From NCBI GenBank assembly GCA_004794655.1, contig SMMW01000001.1, forward strand, positions 1,364,001-1,428,000: DNA of 64,000 nt. Reading direction: 5' to 3'. Shown in pieces: positions 13,701-25,700 of this stretch (positions are counted from its first letter, which is position 1; each line of letters starts with the position of its first letter). The notes beneath the pieces were generated by a model. The model saw nothing but the letters and a program-made list of their open reading frames with translations, made no database searches and was not told the origin of the DNA. Source of the stretch: Marisa cornuarietis (taxonomy: Eukaryota; Mollusca; Gastropoda; Architaenioglossa; Ampullariidae). A program made the translations under genes and the position numbers.

Positions 13701-16700
13701 AAGATGCGAGGAGAAAAGGAGGAACTATAAATTTACCCAAATCGGGACCCGACCATATAGATAGGTACACGACAGGTGGACCCGACGTAGCAGGTGATGT
13801 TGAGACCAGTTGGTGCTGTGGGTATGATGACATGAGGCTGACAGAAACAGCAAGCGGTAGCTATAGTTACTTCCCTTAACGACCAAAATGCATGGTGTCT
13901 GGTTGTAAGGTGTAACAGATGTTCTACTTTACGCAATTGAAAATCTTAAATTCCATGTCATAAGAATTTCTCGTCTCTCTGCAACACCACCATTTCGAAC
14001 GTGTTGCATGAGCAGTTCAGCTCATTAATTATTTTATTTCATTACGTTCAGAGATTGTTAACACAAGACTCGATGTTTAGCAAACTAAAAACATTTGTAA
14101 GTAAGAATATGCAAAGGTTGCATCAAAAGCCTGAGCTTTTTAAATAACTCCTAAAATAGCATTGGAATCCAAAAAAGAATACCTTAGCAGTGTTAACAGA
14201 TTTGTTCAAGGGAATGGCTTGATTTTCTGTCGACAGAATGAAACAAATATCGGAAAATGCCGAAAAAACAACTATGAATTCGTTTCAAGTACAGGTAGTG
14301 TTCGGGTTACGACGGTCTCGAGTTACGTCGTTTCGTGGTTACGACGCTTTATACCACGCTCATTCCGACTTACGAGGTTTAGCGTCGTAAGTCGAACTGT
14401 ACGTACGCCTCATTCCACGTGCGGCGGAAGTCATAGAGTCCAGTACTGTACTGTACACTGTACCCGGTTACACGAACAAAACGAGTCTCCTGTGATCATA
14501 GTACAGTACTGTATGAACGTATGATCCGACTTACGTCGGAATTCGGTTTACGACGCCGCGTAAGAACGGATCAACGTCGTAACCCGAGGACTACCTGTAT
14601 TTCGTTGTTAAACCTAAAGTAATTGCGGTCTCTCTCTCTAAAAGTGAGTGAGTGAGTGAGTGAAGAATAAAAAGAAATGAGAGCGAAAAAAATGTGTTCC
14701 GCACATTTTCCTGTCCACCATGCAGTGATACTTGTAACAAGTGCAGGTCGTGCTTTGCTTACTGTACGAATATCTAGTGGCGACAGCTTGTGCTAAAATA
14801 AAAACACGAATGTACAGACTGTCACAAACCTGCTGTATAAAAATATATTTTTTAATGAGAACGGAAAGCATGGGCGGATGTCGAGTGTTTTACGTGTGTG
14901 CAGTGGGGGGGGGGAGGGAGGGAGTGTGGTACGTGTGTGTGTGTGTGTGTCTCATGACGGCCGCTTTTTCTTTGATGTATTGATGGGGATCCACTAGCAT
15001 GAGTGTTGAAGCATAAAAGGAAGGTATAGGAGAGTTAATTTTGATTTGAGCTGGTGTCCTTGACAGCAACGCATAGAATAACCTGACCGTTGCGATTCTG
15101 CCTCGGTTTAGATTTTTTGATTTTTTTTTTTTTTTTGAGTTTCGGATTGTATTTTTATGTTAGGGAATAGGGCAGAACTTTGATATGGGGGAGGACGTGA
15201 CGTCATAGGCCTGTCTATGTTATTTTGTCAGAGGTTTGGGGTTAGGGTTTGGGTTAGGGTTAGGGTTAGGGTTATGGTTAGGGTTAGGTTTAGTTTATTA
15301 GGTACATTTGGGCAGTTGAGTGGAGCGAGGAGACGACAAATGCCACGAGCCATTTCTGTTATGGCCGTCGCGTCCTCCCCCATATCAAAGCTGTACCGGG
15401 AATAGTAACAGAGTATTGAAATGATTGTTAGATTTTGAAAGGGGAGTACTTTTCTGTCCAGTTTATTTTTCTTCTTTCATTCTATCTCCTGTGTTTGATG
15501 TGGGCTGGCACTCTGACTCTAACTTCAAGAGAAGCGGCAACAACGACAGACTGTGTCTTGTGTTTCTGACGGCGAAAGACTTTTCACATGAAATTTTAAT
15601 CAAACACTTTTAGTTTCACTTCGGAGATGGAGGTTACTGTTATGTGTTCTTGTGTAGTTAAGCTAAGTGTTTTAGTTTGTTGATTTTACCTCCCTAATAT
15701 TACATTAATTTTTTTAAAGTCAGATTTGTTTGTGATGTTTGTAATCTTGAGTGTCTGTATGGCTATGACTGATATTTCGTAGCTCTCGTGTAACTAAAGC
15801 TTAAATTCATACGTTACTCTTCTCTCATCCATCCGTGATATCTGACAGACGAGTAAAAATACCTCACCTTGGCTACAGTTGATTCCTTTATACATCGTGG
15901 GACACGCACACACATAGCCAGCGGGTGCTGTCCGCTTGTTCACACATAGACCGCCGTTGAGACAAGGGCTGGCTTCTTTACAAATGTTCGCTAACAGAAA
16001 CAAGTTTAAAGACCAACCTGAATGGTTTTCGTTGTTTTCATACATCGGTAGATATAGGTGATATACACCTAACCTGTAAATTGCAGCCTCCAAAACCCAT
16101 CCCTTAACTAATATTCCGCTAGCAAAGTACGCGATTCGCACCTTCGATCAACAAGCGCCGCTAACAGTGCCTATTCACAACATTGGCAGCCGTCAACACC
16201 AAACACAGAAAGAGAGAATGAGCGGCAACTCGGGTTATTTGAACGCTGAAATTCGGCATTCCTCGTGGTTCTGAAAAACTGCTTCCTTAACACGAGAAAT
16301 GCAGACTTTAACGTCCGAACAATCCGAACTGTCGCTCATTCTCTCTCTCTCTCTATTTGGTGTTGACGGCTGCCAGTGTCGTGAATGGTGCACTAGTGTG
16401 ACGTAGTACACTGTTAACGGTGCTCGTTGATCACACGTGCGAATCGCGTACTTTGCTAGCGGAATATTAGTTAAGGGATGGGTTTTGGAGGCTGCAATTT
16501 ACAGGTTAAGTTTATATCGCATATATCTACCGATATCTGCAAAAAAACTGCAAACCATTTAGGTTGCTATTTAACAGTTTTAGTCTTTGTCCTTAAGCTT
16601 TATACAGTATCGTGAGAATTGTCGTTTCAAGCGTAACTAGGATTTTACCATCTTAATTTAGTTTATATTCATAGTCATTAACAAAATTCAACACAGTCCA

Positions 16701-19700
16701 CAATCCTGCAGTATAGTACTCCGATAAAAATGCTTGATGTTGTATTTCGCCCAGTCATAGAAACGAAAATAATACAAGAACGTTTTGTGTAGTCGGTAAT
16801 GAATCAGTACGAACTGTGTACGAGTTGTGACTCACATGAGTTGTTTTCAGTCTCCACTTGAAAACAGCGGACCTCTCCATTACCTCTGTACAAATATATC
16901 ATTCATCAACAACCGTAAACTCTTTATATCAACGAACTGATGATGACGATGATAATGATGATGATGATGATGATAACAGGATTTGTACAGCGTATTTCCC
17001 CACACGGAGGCGAGTTCGATGCGCTTCACAAGAGACCAGAGGCAGTGGGGAAAGAGGTCGTGTGATGTAGTCGTCACAATCGAGTACAAACAAGCACAAC
17101 ACACAAGAACATGCACCGGTTAGCAATACAAGAACATGAAGGAACTCAGAGATAGGGGTCTGGGTGAGAAGGACAACAGGATGGACGAGTTAAAGTAGGT
17201 ATTTCCGAAAGATAGATGTTTGAAGTCAAGATCGGAAGGCATGTACCGACTGCTCTGTGCGGAGAGACGGAGACAGGCCATTCCACATACTGGGGCCGAA
17301 GAAAGAGAAAGAGCGACGGCCAAACGTTTCCAGTCTGATACGTGGAATAGAGAGAAGACTGGCATGGACCGAACGAACTGACCTGCGAGGCTGGTATGGC
17401 AACACGAGCTCAGACAGACTGGGACAAGACCATGAACAACACGATAGCAAAGCATGGCGAGCTTGAATTCGATGCGAGCCCAAACTGGCAGTCAGTGGAG
17501 CTCGGGTAGAAGGGGTGTGGCATGGTCAGCCTTCAGGAATACAATGCGGGCAGCACTGTTCTAAACTCTCGGGAGCTTGTCAATCAGACGGCCAGGAAGA
17601 TCTATGAACAGAGAGTTACTGTAATCAAGTTTGGACAACACAAATGCCGACATAACCTGCTTGGTAGATGCAACAGATAGATGTCTGATGCGATTGATCC
17701 TGCGCAGATCAAGAAAGATGGATTTGCAAACTGAGATGACATGATTCTCGAAGGAAAATGATGTGCAGAAAATAACTCTGAAGACTTCTGACAGACTGAG
17801 AAAGCGATGGTGGGTCCGGAGAAAGTGAGTGACGTAGACGGAGGCAGATGTTTATATCAATATATCACTAAATAGCCAATTTGAAATTAAATTCGCTTAT
17901 CGAGACATAAGCAAGAAAATGTTGAACAAGGTAGTGTTAAAGCTAATCATGGAAAATCACCTTAAAACCACCGGATTAAATTGTATATATACAATGACAA
18001 GCAAAATAAAAACGTATTGTCTGTAACCGTATTGCTAAACGACGTTTTAGAAAACACTTCAAGGTACATCTCACTCGGTCTTGTATGCAACTCACTGCTA
18101 TATGTAACATTCCTTCACTGGCGCTCACCCCACGGCTATGCAGATGTTCTGTGAGGTGTTCGTCGGCACCAATAGGACATCCGAGCCACACGTGTTCTGG
18201 TCACTGGGGTTGGTTTTGAAGACGAACACACCGCTGCCTGCTGGCACCACCGGTATGCTGACCATCATACGACACAGAAAATTGTCATCCCATACTTCTT
18301 TTTACTGTCTTTGACAGGTGACACTATTAAACTAGTTGGTGCTACTTCGATTAGCTGAAAGGTCAAGCGCACTCAAAGCGGTGCCGAAAAGGTAGTATTT
18401 TTTCTCTGAATCTTTTAAAATACAGTTGCATGCAATAATAGTCGGAAATAGTTTGTGAAGATTACCAGCTTCCGCTAGAATTGCTTTTCGTGAAGGCAAT
18501 CAGATGACAAGGCGTGTCCTCGTGACAGACGACTGTGGTGCCGTCTGGAGGCGTTCCAATTGAAAAGCGACCACTCTGAGAAAAAAAGATTTTAGCCACA
18601 CGTTAATTAACATAAATTATATTAAAGACTAACAGGCGTGTAACTGGCATTGTAATGTAAACAGACATAGAAGATTTTGTACAAGAATGTTGTGTAGTAG
18701 CTCAGCGATATAACAGATCTGATATTCAAAAAATCTACTTATAATGATGTACTGCAGAAAACAGGTTCAGTATGTAACACCCTAAAGTGTGGTTAAATTA
18801 AAATTTTCTTTACGTCACAGACGAGAAGATAAAATAATTTCCTTCCAGAAGGACCCCACATAAGCGGATACGCAACGACGCAGACGACTTCGTGAACAAA
18901 TAGTCACACCCTTACAGGATACAGTCACACCCTAACAGCATACAGTCACACCTTTACAGGATCAGTCACACCCTAACAGCATACAGTCACACTCTTACAG
19001 GATACAGTCACACCCTAACAACATACAGTCACACCCTTACAGGATCAGTCACACCCTAACAACATACAGTCACACCCTTACAGGATACAGTCACACCCTA
19101 ACAGCATACAGTCACACCTTTACAGGATCAGTCACAACCCCAAACAGCATACAGTCACACTCTTACAGGATACAGTCACACCCTAACAACATACAGTCAC
19201 ACCCTTACAGGATCAGTCACACCCTAACAGAATGCAGTCACACCCTTACAGGATACAGTCACATCCTTACAGGATCAGTCACACCCTAACAGCATACAGT
19301 CACACCCTAACAGTATGCAGTCACACCGTTACAACATACAGTCACACCGTGACATGATACAGTCACACCCTAACAGCATACAGTCACACCGTGACATGAT
19401 ACAGTCACATCCTTACAGGGTACAGTCACACCCTCACAGCATAAAGTCACACACTTCCAGCATGCAATCACAACAGAAATCTGTCTTCACTTACCATGTG
19501 GTTTCCTGTAGGACTTCCAGATGTTCCTGTAACAATAAAGGCTGGCTCATATAAGAATAGAGCTTAGTTACGAATTCATTCGCTGTAAGTGTGAAAACTA
19601 AATGGCTACACACAAATCGGTGAATAACATTTTCAAGAACAAAAAACTAAAAGTTTCACTAATTTAAACCAGCACTTAGCACGTTCCAAGCAAGAACACA

Positions 19701-22700
19701 GAGCGCGTGTTGCTATGGATGCATCCACACAATCAGTCGTACCTCTTGGTTGACTGGTGATGAAGTAGCAGACGTGGTCGACAGTGTTACTGGAACAGAG
19801 AGTAGACAATCGTGGTACGGAACAGATCCTAAACTTTTTCAACCATACTTCAAAGAGAACTGTCTCCACATTTCCCAGCAATAAAAATTACATGCTTTCC
19901 TGTTTATAATAAATGTTAAAGAGTCAAGTGAAGAAATAAAAATAATAAGTTTCATGTGTAGCCGAGTCACCTGACCCATGTCACACATTTTCGCACGCTT
20001 GGTGAAGACGACGCTCACGTGCATTTTTCCTAACACAGCTCGCATCTAAGTCAGCCTTTCCCACACATGTATGTCCTCATCTATCCGTTAAACTATAACT
20101 ATATAACTATAGTTGTACTATTTTAAGGACTCTTACACATCGGATCCCATGATGTCCACGCACACGTGATAGTCGCCAGCTTCCTGTGGCGTCACAGACA
20201 GTAATGACGTCACAAGAGTAATGCCAGTAGAGTTGTCCGTTAAAGGTGGAGCGACAGTGGTGACCACCTCAGGGGAGGAAGGTCCCCGACTGACAGTGAC
20301 AGGGGATCTGTACAACGTGACTCAATAATTTGCATTACGGTTTACTAGAAAAATTGTTTATTATTTTTACTCTTAGATTGTTGAAATAGTGTCTTTCTGC
20401 AGGGTATTGATACGTACCCCCATTGTGCTAACGTTACTGATACATGTTTCTACATCTATAACTATTGTTTGCTTACCTTGAGTCCCCGTTGACGTAGACT
20501 GGTACGTGACATGTCTCTCCTACGTCACAAGTAATCTGCAGACCTGATGGTAGCGTGGGTACCACTGCATGAGGCTGGAATATTTTCAAACATCAATTAC
20601 TTTTTCACGCAGAGATTTTTGACACCAATTACATATTTCCATTTTAAGTGTGTGCCTTATGTTCTGAGAAACGATTTTTTTTTACTACTGACCGTTGTAG
20701 AATGATATCCACTCAGTGCTAAATGATTTACGCAGTTGTGTTTTCTTTTCTTCATTCATCACATCTATTTTTATCTCCTACATGTAGCTGCACACCAGCT
20801 GCATACGTATGACATTTAGGGTCATTCTTGCCTGGATTGCACATCAAGACATTTAGCCAAAGTTATGTGTCACCTTGCTAACGCAGGTGTTTAATATGTT
20901 AAAAAATATTCTCAAAACGTCTTTTCTTACGTTTAGCTGATCGGCATCTGGATTGACAGGAATGTTTTCATTTCCTGCAAGAAAGTAGTCTATTACATGC
21001 TCTATCAAATCATATTTTTAAGAGAATGTTCAGTTCATATTTTAAGCGTCCTTCTCATGATAACATTCGTCATATTTAACTTTGGTATTTTTGAGTTATA
21101 AATAATGCAGTTAACAGTAAATTAAAACTTTAAAAGTGTTGCCTAGTGGTACGATGATATTTTCTTTCTTTGAAAGTGTCTCTAGATAAAAACTTACATA
21201 ACGGCTCACTGCACTAATGATCATTCGAAACAATGGAGAGAGATGTCTTGTGATTTAAGCTTAATTAGACACAAATCGTGTAAGATCTTACAAAAAAATC
21301 AGAAACTAATTTTCTATTTACTTATATACTTGTTAAGGTAGGACATGATTACAGTCTGCTTTCTTATATTTATCATATACTAAAGACCACAATGATACTG
21401 AGGGTCTTACTTGTCAGACACTGACCACCACTTTGTCCAAGTGGACACAGACAAACTTCTTTGGACTGGATCAGCGTACATGCGGCATCCACAGAACAGT
21501 TGAGGATGGCGCACTTCCGGGACACTTGGTCTGAAAACAGAAAATGATTACAGCTTTAGAAATTAATACCATTTGCTTATCTTTGTGGAATAGGGCACAG
21601 CAAGAAACATGTGGTCTGGGAATTATAAATACAAAAGATTTAGATTTAAGATGATGCAGCTGCAAACACTTAAAACTGTTGATGATCCTTTATTAGAGAG
21701 AATGTGGATGTTGGTATTAAGCATGGTGCTTGTTTTTTGGTTAAAATTATTTTGTAATCGCTGACCTGTTGCTACTGCCATGGGAGAAGAAACCAAGGAG
21801 ACAGCGGTAACACTGCTGTGATCTACATCGGATGTAGTTAGTAATGTAGGCGGTTAAACGGAGCTTGTGTCTGCCATTTGAAAACTTTAGTGTTAAACTA
21901 AGAATGCCTGCGAGTATCTGATAAAGAATTAGAAGGAACTAGCATCCACAAGACGTTGCTGCTGTTGCAAATCAAGAAAAAAGTATAGACAAACTAATAT
22001 TAAAACTACGGTATTTATTAAAGACTAACAACTAGCATATGTATAGGCAAACTTATATTAAAACTACGCTATTTATCAAAGAAAACCGAGCACGTGTACA
22101 GACAAACGTATGTCAGAACTTTGGAAAGTAAAACCTCTCTATTAAGATTTACCCGATTACGACCCCCTCTTAGTTACGACTTTTTCACGAATGCATTTCG
22201 CTACATAAACGTCCTCCCTGTTACGAGTACCTCCCCAACCCGACTTACGACCGACAGTTTGAGGTCGGACCCATTTTCGGAGAGACGCTCTGTCCACCTC
22301 AGTACACGTTTTAATCTGTTGCTTCAGAAATCTGAAGATATACACATCTCTGATCACTTCTCCAAAGTTAGTTCTCGTACAGCAATGGCTAATCTATACG
22401 CGTGATCAATCGAACACGAAAACGACAAAGAAAAGCAATAACACTCCAAGAAAGAGTAAAGGTGATCAAAAGGAGTGATCAAGGTGAGATTTCAATCACG
22501 ATAGCAAATTCTCTTGGAAAAGCTCAGTTTCAAAATGTAATCAAAGAGAAAGGGGAAATTCTAAAAAGATGGCATGGTGACGAAAATGGAGATCGGAAAT
22601 TATTTAAAATTTATAAAAGTGTGTATACAGTGATAGACGAACAAGTTTGGGAGTGTTTGCGTGAGGTGAGGCAGAGGAACATTTTATTGACTGGCAAACT

Positions 22701-25700
22701 CATTCAGTAAAAAGCTTTTGTGTCTGGCAGTGACTGGAGGATTTGACGATTTCCAGGCCTCAACGGCTGGCTCGAAAACTGGATGAAGCGTCAGAACGTT
22801 TACCAGTCATGGGTACGTATAATGTATGGGTGAACAAAAGGAGACTGTAGGTTTATTATGATTCGTTGTAACGTTGTCAGATCAATCAGCAAAAGGATAA
22901 AGTTTTTGTTAAAGGTAATTGATCAAAGGCCACAAAAAACAAAAGATTTACTTTCAAATAAAAATGATGGTTAAAACACACACACGCACACACACACACA
23001 CACACACGCACGCACACACACACAAATCTTGTGTACATATTGAGTACGTGAAGGTGAAACCGGTAAATCAGGTATTTATGTATTTTTCTTTCCCTGTTGA
23101 TCAATAAGGAAACTTAACTCTTTTTTTTCTTTGCTATCATTTTTATTTACTCATTTCCTGATGCTCAAAACCTAAACTTCTGTCTGAACTGCCCCACTAC
23201 AGGTGTTTGAACTCTTGGTTTATAAAATGAAAGCCAACTGGTTGATCTCTCTATTAAGACCCCTCTCAGTTAAGACCTGATTTGTTGGATTCTAATAATA
23301 GAGAGGTTTATGTTATTTATTAAAGAAAATTAGTCGCATATGCACAGACTTATGTTACAACTATCGTAGAAACATGCTAAAACTATAGTATTTATTAAAG
23401 AAAAACCACTAGCATATGTAAAGACAAACTAATGTTAAAACTATGGTATTTATTAAACTAAATAGCATAGGTAAAAACTAATTAAAAAAATATAGCATTT
23501 ATTTAAGAAAAACAAATAGCATATGTACAAACTAATGTTTAAAGTGCGGTATTTATTAAAGAAAAACAAACAACAAAATATATGTGCAGACAAGCTAATG
23601 TTAAAACTCTTGTATTTATTTTATTTAACAACAGAATCGCCTTGTTCATCGCAGTTACCGTTAGCGGAATATTGCGCTGGACACGCACAGACGTAGGACG
23701 GAGGCGTGTTGATGCATTGTCCCCCATTGTGACAAGGGTTCACATCACAAGGGTCATCTGAAACATTGTTTACCGTTATTCCGGCCTTCAGAGCCATATT
23801 TTCAGAACAACATCATCGGCAGTCGTTCAGAAATAATGTTTCCACTTCTTTTGCTTCTATCACAACACCCACCACCCTACTAACCAATACTCCACTCAAA
23901 GTTATCAATAGTTACTACCCTGATTGTTATTATAATTGCTATTATATTTGAATTGTTGGAATTACTCTACCTTGTAGTCGATTTCAAGTTTATTTAACTT
24001 CTTCACTCACTCGTATCGTTAACCAAGGCCACCGGATAGCAGCGTCTCTCTCCGCCGGACCTAAAGTTAAAAATATTAACAGGAATGAGGAATGGAAACA
24101 GGTCCGCGTGGTCTGTAGTAGAGATAGATATTTATGTGTAATATACACTACCAAATACTGAGACAGACCAATACGTGCTCTGCAAATTTTGTAGAATAGG
24201 AGATATTATCCCCAAATTAATTAACGCCTCGGCGACGAAAGGCTAAGCAGCGGTTCCGTTCCCATTGAAGTGGGATGTATTTACCCTTTTTAAAAAATCA
24301 TAAAAAATTAACTAAAAAAGGTAAAAGAACAATTAAAATTGATAATGATAGATCAACATGTGCAGAAAAGAAACATTTTTACCTTGTGTTTGCTTAAAAA
24401 CACACTTTTATAGTATTCCCATCAAAAAATGCCATGATAATTAGTAATCAAAAGAAATCCGATCGAGCTTTCAGAAGCCTAAACGAATATAACATAAGGG
24501 AGGAAACTACTAAAACTGTTGGGAAATCGTCCACCATGATTCCCTCCCTTGAACTGGCAGGAAGTGAAAGATTCCGTGGTAAACAAAGAGTTTTACGGTC
24601 GATCGCCATTTTGAGAAAAGAAGCACGTTGTTGTCACTTACTTTGACATGGATTTTTACTTCAACAACCGAAAAGGAGAAGAAAATAGTAAGTAATTCTA
24701 ATGTATATTCTAATAAAACATATGTTTGTTTGGTACTTTATGTCTGTATATATTGTGTAAATAATTTTTTTTTGTTAATTTCCGGCCGGCGAATTTCTAA
24801 AGTTCTAAAACATGTACAGTCGTAATCTTTCATTTGATTTTAATACTCGAAGACAAAACCTATGTATCTTAAAATTTACACCAAGTGAATGTTTTGAAAA
24901 TGCTCTTTAAAACGGTGTATTACTGATGGTTGTCTTTACTGTAGGTTAATAAATATAAATTTTCAAAGCTGCCAGTCGAAATTTCAATTACGGGAATTTG
25001 CTAGCCATTTTTTAAACAGAAAGACAGGTACCGTGGGAAAACGCAGAAAATTACTGTCAAACGTAAAAACTACGACATAAGAAGGAAATCACTCGATAGA
25101 AAAATGAATCAACAATGGAACTGATTAATTTTTTCGGCAAAAAAAATGAGCGTCATGAGCCTAAAAAAATTAAAGCATTTAAACGGTTACGAGAAACCGT
25201 TCCGAAAAAAGTGCATGGCGGCGCGAACGTATGAACTTGACCGTGCCGTAACTTAGCCGCCATACTCACCCAGCCTCAATGCATGCTTCTCGGCTTCTGA
25301 GATTCCCTGGATGTATCATCATGACAGTGCCACAAGTAGAAGAATCTATGCGAAGTGTCTCAAAGACAAACACTCCAAAGCTGTGAGGCTGTACGGGTAT
25401 GCTTCAGAAAAGAACATTTGTCATTCTAAACATGATCAGTATAATGCTAACTAGTGGTTGTAGCTGAACGATTATCCTAATCACAACAACGATAGTAAAC
25501 TGTCATGAGATAACTCTAGGGGGTAGGTAACAATCGACCCAGAGCGCCTTGTTTACAAGCCCTAGGCCCTTGGCGATGAAGTAGGGGGCGTTTGTTTTGG
25601 TATGGACGCCTAAGTGGTGCATGGAACAGAAGGTGCTAAGTGAATTCGGCCGCCATGCGTGACTGATGGCTGGCTAAAAGTCAACAAACGTCTAGGGAGA

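Noticed and set aside
18900..19460. CRISPR-like regular repeats
   Set aside because: Units are head-to-tail with no distinct spacers, inside an animal intron; an ordinary minisatellite.
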